This document shows positions 22,401 to 35,068 of a DNA stretch of 64,000 bases, piece by piece. Each line of letters begins with the position of its first letter. Positions within the stretch are counted from its first letter, which is position 1. The DNA is from Meandrina meandrites (lineage: Eukaryota; Cnidaria; Anthozoa; Scleractinia; Meandrinidae). The DNA lies in contig OY855913.1 of assembly GCA_963693305.1 (NCBI GenBank), positions 17,422,484-17,486,483 on the forward strand, in the 5' to 3' direction. Under the pieces are notes generated by a model. It ran no database searches. It had not been told where the DNA came from and worked only from the letters and a program-made list of their open reading frames with translations. The translations under genes were made by a program, and so were the position numbers.

Positions 22401-25400
22401 GACCTCTAGATACATTTGCTACGCCACAGTTTTACCGCTCTATTCAACTTATTATACTGCCTCAAAAAATACAACATATAACAAGTGAGAAGCAAAAAGG
22501 TTGAAAGACCGAATTTAATATAATACGGCAAATGTACAGATGTCACGAACATAGGAATCGTTTGCACTGCAGTTTTTCTTTTCTTCAAGGATTTTTTTCT
22601 GCCCAGCATTTTGCAAACAAATCCAGTTACTAAATCCGAGAAATTCTATTGACTGGTAAAGAGCTGTGGTCACGCGCGCAACTACGTTCCGGCGAGATAT
22701 CAATCGACACCAGTTGTCTCAGGGGACTCAGCAGTAGGTCTCCTGTCATTCTATTGGCTGTCGGCATCGGTGGTTTCCACAGTGCTGACATGTGGTGCAG
22801 CAAGGGCGTGAAATGTTTGTAAACCTTTAGAAGCGGAAAAAACTATTCGCTCTCTTTAAACGAATTTATAGGGTATGCAAATTTGACGGATTGCCTTGAA
22901 ATTTGGCCTGAAGATTCCCAATAAAAACACCGTGTGAGGGATTTCCGTTTTTTATAATTGATCTCCCGCAATGGCCTTCATCGTAAAACACATCGGTAAG
23001 TTTTTGATCATCAAAATTGACAGAAAAATTGCGAAGCAACCAATAGGAATATTGACAAAGCCTCACATAATGCAGTAGTTTTTATTCTGCGGTCGAATTC
23101 AATACCCAATAAATTCGCTCAAGTAGACGTCCGTCATTTTGGGCTTTTGAGATGCATTCTCCAAGTACAGTTAGAAAAAATCAAAGAGAAATAATTTTTA
23201 CCGAGTGGAACATTTTATTAGCTTTGTACTGATATATATAGTTTTGTGGTGGTTGCGTTTAAGAGAGTGCGAAAATAATTTTTTCTGTGAAAGATAGCCG
23301 CGAAGGTATACAGTAACCTTAACCTTTTCACCCTTGATTTTTTGCGAATAAATGCATTTTTTCAACCGTTAAACTGAATTTTTGGTGTTAAGATCCTGAA
23401 TTTCCCTAAACTTTGCTAGAAAAGCACCTTTTCACCCTGTAGCAACATTTTGACAGAGATTCCATGTAAAAATGCACAAATTTATATTTCACTTGGTGCA
23501 TGCGCATAAGCCAAAATTTGGACTTCTACTCTTCACGTCCTTTATGCTTTTCCAAAAGGGACAAAATAACAAGATCAATTATTTACATCAAGTTTCATAT
23601 ATCCGTGTTAAGATTTATATATACATATCAAGGTTCACATATACATATCAAGATTTTTATACATACATCATGTCAAGATTACATTATACACATCAAGATT
23701 TATATGTTCATATCAAGATTTACATATACAGATCAAGATTTATACATACATATCAAGATTTATATGTTCATATCAAGATCTCATATACACATCAAGATTT
23801 ATACATATACATCAAGATCCCCATATACATCGAGATTATGACAGGCATACATGAAGAGCATCTCACTGGTTTGCCTGGTTACCCAGCTCCAAATCAAAAT
23901 GTAGGCTTTGATACCGCATTTAGAGAACTTTTTTGAGGCATTTTTGAGAACCCTCCACAAAGCAATTGAAGGATTGAACATTCAGTGTCTTAGATGAAAC
24001 CCCAAGAATATTTGCGATACCCACCCACTTAAAGGATTCATTTGCGCAGCCGGTCAACAAGATCTGCCTGCCCGGCCCATGCATTCTACACGACAGTCAC
24101 GACGTTCATTGCCAGGTTCCGTGCCACCTTCATGACTGTACCGTACCCTGGATAAATAACTTGTCTGCAATGAATGTATTAGGCCACAGTAAGCTTGTCA
24201 GTGTCCTCGAGGACTTGATCTGTAGGGACAGCTGCCGCAAGTCAGCTTGAGGTCAAGCCAAGAGTTAATTCAAAGTCATGGAGACTTAAGTCTCCATGAA
24301 TTTGGATCACACTGAATGTTCAATCCATCAATTGCTTTGTGGAGGGTTCTCAAAAATGCCTCAAAAAAGTTCTCTAAATGCAGTATCAAAGCCTCTGACA
24401 AAGCCGACATTTTGATTTGGAGCTGGGTAACCAGGCAAACCGGTGAAATGCTCTTCATTTACATGTAGGCCTGTCATAGTCTCAATGTATATATGAGATC
24501 TTGATATGAACATATAAATCTTGATATGTACAGTTGAGTCCCGATAACTCGAACCCTCAATAACTCGAACCCTCAATAACTCGAACCTCCTGCTAACTCG
24601 AACCTTTTTCGATTCCCCTCCAGGTAATTTTCTTACTAATTTTACCCTCGATAACTCGAACCCCTCTATAACTCGAACCTTTTTCAATTTCCCTTGAAGG
24701 TTCGAGTTATCGGGATTCAACTGTATGTATAAATCTTGATCTGTATGGAAATCTTGAAATGAACATGTAAATCTTGATATGTATGTATAAATCTTGATCC
24801 GTATATGTAAATCTTGATATGAACATATAAATCTTGATGTGTATAATGTAATCTTGATATGTATGTATAAAAATCTTGATACGTTTGTGAAAATCTTGAT
24901 ATGTATATGCGAACCTTGATATGTATAATATAAATCTTAACATGGATATATGAAACTTGATGTAAATATATTGATCTTGTTATTTTGTCCCTTTTGGAAA
25001 AGCATAGTCCTTCCTTTGGGCCGAAAAAGTTTGGACAAAATCTTTGGAAAACCCTGAAAAGGAGGCCATGATCAATTACTGGTGTATTGGCCTGTTCGAG
25101 CACCAATTTTGCACCCAAAACGGATCGCGTTTTTCTTTGATTAGCTCTGTCAGAATGCAACCAATATTCAAAATGAACAGCTCTGTAGAAAGGCCAATCC
25201 TAGCTCTAACAGCTGTTTATCACAAAAATCCACTGACTAGCAAATTGATGACCTCACAAGTGGTACAATGAACACGCCTCCAAATAGCGCCTAAATGCGG
25301 GTTTGGGGGTGAAAGGGTTAAATCGAGTTAATAATTGGTAAAGAGTTCTCCAGTGACAAAGGTTATTTGACAAATATCTTGAGCCAGAAGTGTGCAGACA

Positions 25401-26234
25401 GAAATGAAATGATAGCTGGAATGTGGAATGGTTTGAATTCAACCCCAATTCACGTTTCATTTCATTGCACTTAATTCCTTGTGATTGACAGTTCTGTTCT
25501 AAGGAGCTGCTCTGATTGGTCTAAGCACAGCTACCAGTTTTTGTGTTGCTAAAGGTTGCATGAATCAAGTATGGAAAGTTCTTTGCCCTGGTGCGCAATA
25601 ATAAAGATGAAGGACTTTATTGAAAGTCTAATGCAAATCGCTTGAATTACGTAACAATCCAAAGGTCATTGATGAGAGCTACTCATATATCAAGCTTGAG
25701 CTACCTGTACCGCCTAGCCACGTACAAAGATAACTTCCAGCCTTGCATTCATTACTCTCTGCGTACCGCGTAGCCATCTCGATTCAGTAATGGGCTCGAG
25801 GTGGCAGGGCGATCTGCAGTTACTCCGGTCAATATAATAATTTGTCTCGAGGTTAAGCTTTAGCTTATATTTTACAAGACCCAAGGTTTCTAACTTAGTT
25901 TACCTTTAATAACTTGACCCGTTCCAATCTTGAATTTGAAAGGCCTGCCTTTATCTCTTGAAGAATCGAACTTTTTGCCATTTGTGAGCGTCCCTGAAAG
26001 AAAGAAAGTTATCATACAAAAGGAATTGACATTTTAATCTAAGGCTTATATAGTGTACGTACTAAATTTTTATGATAAACTCACCGGTGTAATGGACTAC
26101 CACCGTTTGACCTCTCTTAGGGGAATCTTCAAGAAAGAAAAATAAAGATAATTCCCAAAATGTAGTTAGTATATATGAAAGGAAGATGGCATACCTCCGT
26201 TTCCCTCTTGTATCGTTTCTATTTCCACTCCCAT
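16446..26234 (-). CDS. FKBP1A: FKBP12-type peptidyl-prolyl cis-trans isomerase, complete gene, six coding exons
   Basis: FKBP12 is a cytosolic prolyl isomerase that binds FK506 and rapamycin and docks on calcium-release channels and TGF-beta type I receptors. Coding exons: 26195-26234, 26085-26126, 25904-25993, 21152-21174 (23 nt), 18596-18669 and 16446-16503. They total 327 nt, giving 108 residues like human FKBP1A. Visible motifs are [72 protein letters not shown], and [18 protein letters not shown] before TGA. The pocket residues Y, F-D, R, F, V-I, W and the second Y of DYGYG are kept. The human E54 position is Q, and the 80s-loop GHPGI is GVRNV. Introns 1-4 are GT-AG; the last intron is AT-AC. 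The start is fixed by homology. Confidence 0.95.
16565..17008. repeat. TA-flanked Tc1/mariner-type MITE
   Basis: The ends CAGTCAAACGCGCTGAACCG (left) and the inverted GGTTGAATGCGTTTGACTG (right) are flanked by TA at 16563-16564 and 17009-17010. Inside, GTTTTTGACATCTTTTTGAC and its complement extend the inverted repeats. The CAGT terminus and TA target are typical of Tc1/mariner derivatives. Its end lies only about 45 nt upstream of the U12 branch site. Confidence 0.8.
17098..17431. repeat. MITE with GGCTTATAYCCAGGGG subterminal repeats
   Basis: Ends of CCGGTTATAAGCCC type face each other (left 17098, right CTTATCACCGG to about 17431). Several GGGCTTATATCCAGG-like units and a long G-run lie inside. 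A predicted ORF here merely translates the G-rich repeats. Confidence 0.6.
17505..17570 (+). repeat. tRNA-like SINE head
   Basis: TTGTAGCTCAGATGGTAGAG resembles box A and GGGTTCCAATCCCACCTGAG resembles box B with the T-arm. The spacing is roughly tRNA-like (Arg/Lys-type head), but the D-stem and acceptor do not pair convincingly and extra sequence follows. Probably a SINE fragment within the FKBP1A intron. Confidence 0.4.
18773..20452. mobile_element. 1.68-kb non-autonomous element with CAAGGCTGCTGCCTAA termini
   Basis: The perfect 16-bp inverted ends CAAGGCTGCTGCCTAA and TTAGGCAGCAGCCTTG are flanked by GTTCA on both sides (18768-18772 and 20453-20457). Just inside are GGGCGCC-type (left) and GGAGCCCAAAGGGCTCC-type (right) repeats. 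The interior is AT-rich with no protein. The 5-bp duplication parallels the element at 10724-11691. It lies in FKBP1A intron 4. Confidence 0.75.
20936..21112. repeat. TA-flanked MITE, copy 1 of the CAGTTGAATCCCGATAACTC family
   Basis: The ends CAGTTGAATCCCGATAACTC and its complement are flanked by TA. Internal GGTTCGAGTTATCGG units repeat inwards. Copies 2 and 3 are at 24531-24723 and 31753-31937. It ends about 40 bp from the FKBP1A micro-exon. Confidence 0.85.
21152..21174 (-). other. FKBP1A: 23-nt micro-exon of FKBP1A
   Basis: Flanked by a TTTCAG acceptor and a GTATTG donor, this exon encodes GWDEGVAQ (first G shared with the previous exon). It fills the exact gap between VIKG and MRVGQ in FKBP12 (human GWEEGVAQ). 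It is too short for ORF-based finding. It is counted in the FKBP1A entry. Confidence 0.93.
21702..23318. mobile_element. 1.62-kb TTAA-flanked element with GGTTACCATATACC-type ends
   Basis: Inverted termini (GGTTACCATATACCTTC at the left, GAAGGTATACAGTAACC at the right, two mismatches) are flanked by TTAA at 21698-21701 and 23319-23322. Exact TTAA flanks are the mark of piggyBac-type integration. The small plus-strand ORF at 22153-22488 has no recognisable domain and shares a segment with the repeat near 9060. The right TTAA is also the left TTAA of the next element. Confidence 0.72.
23585..23840 (+). repeat. Tandem ~20-22-bp repeats, left arm of the fold-back element
   Basis: About a dozen units of the type ATCAAGATTTATATGTTCAT or ATCAAGATTTACATATAC follow each other with variable middles. 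The same units appear in inverted orientation at about 24490-24970. Translating them gives low-complexity Y-Q-D-L-Y-I-H-I-K peptides, which explains the overlapping ORFs. There are no unique spacers, so it is not a CRISPR array. Confidence 0.85.
24531..24723. repeat. TA-flanked MITE, copy 2, nested in the fold-back right arm
   Basis: It has the same ends as the copy at 20936 (CAGTTGAGTCCCGATAACTC and its complement) and is flanked by TA at 24529-24530 and 24724-24725. It interrupts the ATCAAGATTTATA tandem units, which continue on both sides, so it inserted after the fold-back arms formed. Confidence 0.88.
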
Positions 26235-27808
26235 AGCGTTCTCGCTCAATAAATTCTTCGCCGACTAATGGAAGGAGCTGGAGAGCCGCCGTGACACCAC
26301 GTGACAGTTGCTCACGCCTTTTTACTGACACGGGATATGAAAGTAGAACTTTGTATGCTTGCTGTCCTCCTCGGTGAAATTTCATACTTTCAGTGCATAA
26401 ACCAATCTGGCTAACATTTAACAGGTATATATTTTTTCTTTTATTTGCTTTTTGTTAATTTTGTGATTTTAATAATTAAAAGTTACACAGAACCAAGAAA
26501 TAACGATGAAAACTGAAGGCACATTTTTACTCACCCCACATTAGACAGTACATTATTTTGTTGATTTGTTTTGTTTCGGTCCAAGGGTCCTACCAGCCGA
26601 AGTTTTCTTTCATGTACCCACTTGAACCGAAAGCAAGCAAAAATTGCTCTGAAACTGTTTTAGCTTCGTTGTACTCTTTCACGGGACTCTTAATTAAGAC
26701 ACCAGAGCAATTCCCTAGTGTTACAAGCTACAAAGCACGAAACAATCAACGCTGTACAAGGAACAGTTAAATCTTTGCAAGCCATCAAAACAGCTTCTTG
26801 AAGTCGCCATGAACAATGATGATTTTCAATTTCACCGTGAAAATAAATTCAAATAACTTGCGGGGTAACAGAGGTATGTTGGCTTACTTGTTAGAAGAAA
26901 CATTTCTTGGAATGGTACTTTTTTGTCAACTCTATTTATTGTATTCCAAGTTTGCACTTATATCGGATTTGCCAGAATCCACCATATGCTTCGTCGACGT
27001 GATATAAACTTGGACAATGACGATCAATGTATATTGCCCTAAAAACTTGCTCGATCGCTCGCATACGTCGATTATAGCCGTTTCCCTTACTTAAAGCTTT
27101 ATTTTTTAGCCATATTATTTTGGTTTTTGACTTTTTGCCCAAAATATATTTGAGGCAATACATGTACGTCAAACAGCAATCCCACATCTATAGCATGGCC
27201 AACTGTCCAATGCCAACAGCCAACAAGACCACATGCTATGATGGTCTGCTCCAGTCAAATTGGTAATCAATTTAAAGATAAAATCTTCTTATTCGTTGGT
27301 TTTGTTGATTTCATTGAGGTCGCTGGACAGCTGTACTGTGATTCATACAAAACCTCAAGTTGACGTGTTTGAAATTCTGCATTCATGCCACGGCCATCAA
27401 TTTGAGTGGTCTTGATCGCATGAATAGACGATCGATGTCACAATCATTGTTGATTTTTGTGCTAGTTCTCACATTTCCTAATAATTTATTCTTTTACCTC
27501 AGGCTGATCTATTAAATACCCTCCCATTAGTAGCATGCAAACCAGCCCAGAAACTACTATTGATCATGTTGATGTGTGCTGTGGTCTATTTGCTAATTGC
27601 TTTGCTTTAACACCCACCCCCACCCCCTTCCCCCTCCCACCCCATCCACACCTTAGGCAAGTCTAGTTTGACTTCAGTTCCTTTCCTTTAAAATAATCTA
27701 TGGCTTTTCAACCCCATCCCTCTCTCCCTCAAAATTTCCAATGACCTTCCCTGGATAGGGGTGGGTATTATTTTTTGAAACTGCAGGATAATTATTTTCA
27801 CTAATGTA

Positions 27809-28262
27809 GGGGTATAGAATGGTCCTTGAAAAATCATGGGTCTCGGCAAGTTTTAGACGAGTCACAAAACCTCGGTGTTGCAAACTAGAGTCACACAATC
27901 TTTAGCTTGTAAAAAATAAGGCAGGTCTTGAATTTTGAATTTTGAAATTTGAGTCTCGCAAACCAACCAAAAGTTTAATCTGTGTAAACCGTCACAAAAC
28001 AACAACAACAACAACAACAACAACAGCAAAACAAAGAATATTGATGATAAATGGCTCAATATTGCAATCGCAAACATGGATAAATTCTACCTCGTAAATT
28101 ACCATATAACAGTCTCGCACTCGGATTTCTAGATCACGGCATCTTGTGCTCAGATTTTTGAATCGTGGTATCTCGGGCTCGGATTTGAAAAAATAGTTAA
28201 GTCTTGGTCTCGGATTTTAAACGAGGGTCTTGGGAGTCTTGGATTTTACCATTCTATACCCC
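27809..28262. repeat. MITE with GGGGTATAGAATGG termini
   Basis: The left end GGGGTATAGAATGG and the right end CCATTCTATACCCC are perfect inverted repeats. Inside are several TCTCGG/CTCGGATTT-type units. It includes the (CAA)n run. Its right end touches the next MITE. Confidence 0.75.
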
Positions 28263-28438
28263 TTTATGTCCAGGATTGAACATAGGTATTGTTTAACATA
28301 ATGTGACTGGTTTTTGGCCATTTTCATAATATTTGACAGAATTATGTGTGTTCCGGTGAACTTTTATCAGTGAGGACACTTTGTGATGCTTATTATAAAG
28401 AGTGTGCATTTCATTAGCGTTCAATCCTGGACATAAAG
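28263..28438. repeat. 176-bp MITE with TTTATGTCCAGGATTGAAC termini
   Basis: TTTATGTCCAGGATTGAAC at the left and GTTCAATCCTGGACATAAA at the right are perfect inverted repeats around a short AT-rich core. The exact end bases are uncertain because it abuts the preceding element. Confidence 0.8.
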
Positions 28439-28627
28439 TGAATATTTTTGCAGGTCCATGCATGACCATTACAGTTCCAGTGTACAGATCTTTTTAAAGC
28501 TAGAATATTGATGCCTTTTTTGCAGCAAGTTTTCCAGTTGCATGAGTAGTGCACACAATATTGGTTTTGAGGAATTGATCACAGAAAAGAGAGCTAATTC
28601 TGGAACTCCTTGAGAACACATGCTTAG

Positions 28628-30770
<2,143 letters not shown>

Positions 30771-31752
30771 AATTTAATTATTTAATTGTGTCCACCGTAA
30801 TTTTGTAATGATTTGATTTAGTGCCCAATGTGCCAATTTAGTTTTTAAATTTAGACCAATGATAGCATTTCATCATTTAACAAAGCCTTTAATGTGCTAA
30901 GTTAAGAGGGGAAACAATATTAATTTCCACTCAAAGTGGTATTCTTGGTGTCAGTAATGGAAGACAGGGCACATAATTTTTTTGTTGTTGAGGGTCCCCT
31001 ATAGCCCTTTGCAAATCTGAAATATCACGTAAAATATTTGCCTTTTCATGCGTCACAAATAATAACCAAAATATTTTCATGTTCACACAAAAATCAAGGT
31101 GATCCCTGTTAGACTGTTGCGTTCGGAATGCGGAAAAACCCAGAAATTTGATTTCATTCTTGCATATTATTATTTATAGCTCAAAAATTTAAAACCCAAA
31201 CACGGAGTTGAAAACGAAGGTACGTACATTTACTTGAACACCAAAAGAATCTAATTGTGTTCATGTGCATGTGAAAAAGATCTTAAAATTGGGAATCATG
31301 AATCATGAGCGCTTAATGGAAAAACCAGGTGTTTAAATCAAATCATTACTAACAGTAACATTTAAACGAGCTCCACACAAACAAAAGAAATTACAATTTT
31401 TAACAATTTGTAATTTTTATGATGATGACATGTGCAATCTTGGCTTGAATACATGTAAATAGTTAATGTTATTAACAAACCACTAACTTAATATATACTC
31501 TGTTATTAACAAACTGACTACTTTTTGATACATTGGGCTCAGCAGATCAAGTAATACCCCCATATGTAATTAAAGGGGCTCACTGTCACAAAAGAATACG
31601 TTGAATTAAAAATTGGCGAATTTTAAGTTTGTCGTTTGCAATCTGACTTAATCTTCCTCAGTCATAACCATTCTTGTTAATTTTCAGTTTATTGCATCTT
31701 CTTTGGTGTTTTTTTCTACCTTTCATAGAAATTTAGCTGTAATTTGAGACTA

Positions 31753-31937
31753 CAGTTGAATCCTGATAACTCGAACCCTCAATAACTCAAACCTCCTGCT
31801 AACTCGCACCTTTTTCTATTCCCATCCTGGCTCCAGGTAATATTTTCTTACCAATTTTACCCTTGATAACTCGAACCCCCAATAACTCGAACCTTTTTCG
31901 ATTCCCTTTGAAGGTTCGAGTTATCGGGATTCAACTG
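31753..31937. repeat. TA-flanked MITE, copy 3 of the CAGTTGAATCCYGATAACTC family
   Basis: It has the same termini and internal TAACTCGAACC units as the copies at 20936 and 24531, with TA on both sides. It is somewhat more diverged in the middle. Confidence 0.85.
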
Positions 31938-32099
31938 TACATGTATACTTTAATTATTTGTGAGCCTCTCTATTGGCATTTCCAAAGAAATCGAAGTGCA
32001 ACGATTACCCCTGAGAAAATGAAGATCTCAAGATTGAAGCGAAGATAGATCAGATAGAATATTAAAGATAAAACACCATAAAACATGTAAAAACTAAAG

Positions 32100-32370
32100 A
32101 AGCATCTCTATGCATATGGACAGTACCCTCAGACTTTGTTTTCATCACATTTTTTTTGCAATATTCAATTTTTTAAGCAGATCTTCATTTTATGGATTGA
32201 ATCATTGCAGTAGTCATCTCAAAGCATCTCAAAATTTTTGAAAATTTGTTGCTGAAGTGAGATGTTGATTTGGTTGTGACTGCAATGATTTCAATCCATA
32301 AAATGAAGATCTGCAAAAAAAATGTGATGAAAACAAAGTCTGAGGGTACTGGCCATGTGCATAGAGAGGC
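32100..32370. repeat. ~270-bp inverted repeat with ~100-bp arms
   Basis: The left arm (TACCCTCAGACTTTGTTTTC, then AGATCTTCATTTTATGGATT) is matched inverted in the right arm (AATCCATAAAATGAAGATCT, then GAAAACAAAGTCTGAGGGTA). The ends carry CATCTCTATGCATATG and CATGTGCATAGAGAGG. Non-coding fold-back MITE. Confidence 0.8.
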
Positions 32371-33104
32371 TCATTTTTACATAAGAAAATGGACTTTATA
32401 ACCTTACTGGAACACTAATATCCCTACATATTGATGATCATTGATGATTACACCATGTTAATAATTATCTGCAAGTAATTAGGTAACATAAAGGGCGACC
32501 AAGTTTATTTATATAATGTGTTAAGCTGAGTAGTTTATGCAAATGAGTTGTTAATCTTTTTGCCAGTACTTTTTTGCATACATTAAGTTCTTTTTAATTT
32601 CATTTCACAACACACTGACTTTGGAACTTGACGAAGCAAGCGTTATTTCTTTGTTTGTGCACACTTACAAAGAGACGCCCAAGCTCGCCTCTTTGCACTG
32701 GTGCATGTTTATTTAATAATAATTTGCTATAAAATAAATGCTATCAGTAAGTTTTGTAAGTCTTTCTGAAAGTCCTTTAAATTTTCAATCCCAGGAGTGG
32801 GGAGGGGTACAACCTTATATTTGCTATATTTGTCACTGGATGGGGTCCCATTTTTGACCTTACAAGTTTTTCAGTGATTAAGGCTTACAATTTTGGGCTT
32901 TTACTCCGAGATGGGGTCAGTCATGGGGAAAAATTATGTTAAGTTCATACCTTTCTGTGTACCTAAATCAGGTTGTATTAAAATGTACGTAATAAATAGT
33001 GGATGTTGTAGTATATTGTGGAGAAAATGTAAAAAAATAAAAACATTGTCTTCACTTCCGATCTGCAGTGGGGTACACAAATTAACTTTTTAGTCTGAGA
33101 TTGG

Positions 33105-33395
33105 GGTAGGAGGCGCAGTGACCTAATGGTAAGTGTGCTGGACTCTGGATTGAGCGGTCTGAGTTCGAGCCCTGGCCGAGGCACTGTGTTGTGTTCCTGG
33201 GCAAGACACTTTACTCTCATAGTACCTCTCTCCATCCAGGTGTATAAATGGGTACCAGTGAATTTACTTCTGGGTTAACTCTGTGATGGACTAGCATCCC
33301 ATCCGGGGGGAGTAGAAATACTCCTAGTCACTTCATGCTACAGAAAACAGGATAAGCTCCGGCCTGATGGGCCACTGGGCTGAAACATAGATTTA
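33105..33395 (+). repeat. tRNA-derived SINE, second copy
   Basis: The head has GACCTAATGGTAAGTGTGCTG (box A region) and GAGTTCGAGCCCTGG (box B). The body has GGGCAAGACACTTTACTCTC and TGTATAAATGGGTACC. It is the same family as the minus-strand copy at 5226-5528, with scattered differences, so it is an old insertion. Confidence 0.8.
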
Positions 33396-34062
33396 CCAAC
33401 TCTACCTGAAATTGGGTAGCTTTCATTTGAGCATTTTTTTGGAGGAGGAGTTCCTAGAGTTCCTAGATCCTAATGGTGCACCCCCGGACCCAAATTTTTC
33501 CAAGTACCCCTTCCCCCCCTTTCAGTTTCTAGTCCTGTTGTATTAGTGTCTAGACTGGCTTTGCTAAATCATGTCCTTTGGTATTCTTTAGTATTTAATT
33601 TACATGTCATGGCATGTTCAATAATTATTATTTATAATTTCATTTTATATTAAGCTATTTTAACTTCGACTCTGCAAGGCTCGGGGGAAATTTAAACAGA
33701 GGAAATCATGACTTTATCACTCAACCTAAAATAATTATGTGATTGATTTTGTTCCTCTCTGGTCTAGCCTTGAGTAATTCTTAAAATCATTATGTACTGT
33801 ATACATGACTTGTGATTATTAGTAAAAATACATCACACTCCATGTAAATATCCAATTTATACATACAATAATTAATTAATATTATTGGTTGGTCAGGTGA
33901 AGCATGGTTATTTGTTTTGTAGATGTATTGGTTTTTGCTTTTGGTTAAACTAATTTATAATTGAAGCAATAATAAAATGGTTTAATACCAGGAGCTTGTG
34001 TTGTACATAAAGATTGTATATATATAACTCCTTCAGCTCATTTTATGTAGGACAGGGGTAGC

Positions 34063-34433
34063 CAGTGCTTTCAATAATACCCGGCACCCGCCGGAGCTTC
34101 GGCAGGTATGTTATTCATCTGCTAAAATTCATGCAGCTCCTGTTTAAAGGTGAGGTGTTTACAGTTTCTTATATATATTGCTCTCTGACGGGTACCATAC
34201 AAGGGCAGCTACGTACTTCAAAATTTTATTGAAAGCACTGAGTATCAATACACTTCCAGTGCTTTCAATAAGCACCGACGGCCGACGAAAAGTGTCGGCT
34301 ACTTTGCTCGGAGAAGTCGGCTACTTTTTCCCCTAAAAGAAGAAACTAGAGAAAGATCCTTTCAAACCTTGTTGATGCAGTCGGCTACTCTATTCTAACC
34401 AGCTGCCTACTTCAAATTTTATTGAAACCCCTG
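34063..34433. repeat. Two adjacent ~177-bp MITEs with CAGTGCTTTCAATAA termini
   Basis: The first unit is 34063-34240 and the second 34257-34433. Both start CAGTGCTTTCAATAA. The first ends TTATTGAAAGCACTG and the second ATTGAAACCCCTG. The second is flanked by CACTTC on both sides (34251-34256 and 34434-34439). They share the TTTCAATAA end with the 968-bp element at 10724. Confidence 0.75.
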
Positions 34434-34885
34434 CACTTCTACATAGTGGCTAGGGAAGTGGAACCTAGACAAATCCAACAAATTGACAAAAATTGGGTAC
34501 TTGTGATGCCATTGTGTTGTTCCAGAAACTATACATTACCTATCCCACTGGGGTTTTTGCAGGTTTCAACCACCCCCCTCCACGCAAACTGACTAGTAAG
34601 ATTTTATGACATTACCTTTAGAGCATACATTTCTGTCCTCTGATGACTCAAGAACTGCTAAAGAAGCACCATGAATCAGGATCCTCTCAACAACTGCCTA
34701 CTTAATTACGCATTGTCACAACTTGATCATGGACACACTGGATAACTTCTGCCTCCTACGCAGATGTCTTTGTACTTCCCTCCCCCTCCCCACCCCCCCC
34801 CCCCCCCCCTTCAACATTTCAAAACACTCTGGCACCTCTGTGTAAATAATCAACTGGTCAGCCTCCTGCCAGTTGTGATGTGTTT

Positions 34886-35068
34886 CAATCTCGTCCCCAG
34901 AGCCCGGCGCTTTTCTTTTGGTCAGTCAGGGTCCGATTTCTGAGCACTTCTGATCTTAACACGGCCAATCAGACTTGAGCACAAAGAGCCAGACATCACC
35001 AGACATGGGGAGTATGGGTTCTTGGTGCTGACCAAAAGAAAAGTGGTCTCTCAGGGCAAGATTGGGAC
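34886..35068. repeat. ~180-bp MITE with CAATCTCGTCCCC-type ends
   Basis: CAATCTCGTCCCCAGAGC at the left pairs with CTCAGGGCAAGATTGGGAC at the right. CTTTTCTTTTGGTCAG pairs with CTGACCAAAAGAAAAG inside. A related left end (CAATCTCGTCCCCGAGC) occurs near 55957. Confidence 0.7.

Larger units (their letters stand above)
23323..25317. mobile_element. 2.0-kb TTAA-flanked fold-back element
   Basis: The termini CCTTTTCACCC (left) and its near-complement GGGTGAAAGGG (right) are flanked by TTAA at 23319-23322 and 25318-25321. Within them lie two long inverted arms, 23543-23988 and 24309-25006, around a spacer of about 320 bp. The arms include tandem ATCAAGATTTATACATACAT-like units. A TA-type MITE (24531-24723) interrupts the right arm. 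There is no transposase, so this is a non-autonomous, probably piggyBac-type, element in FKBP1A intron 3. Confidence 0.78.

Noticed and set aside
23472..25160. Possible CRISPR array or repeat protein from regularly spaced ATCAAGATTTATA units
   Set aside because: The units are contiguous with no unique spacers, the copies are mirrored in a transposon, and the genome is animal.
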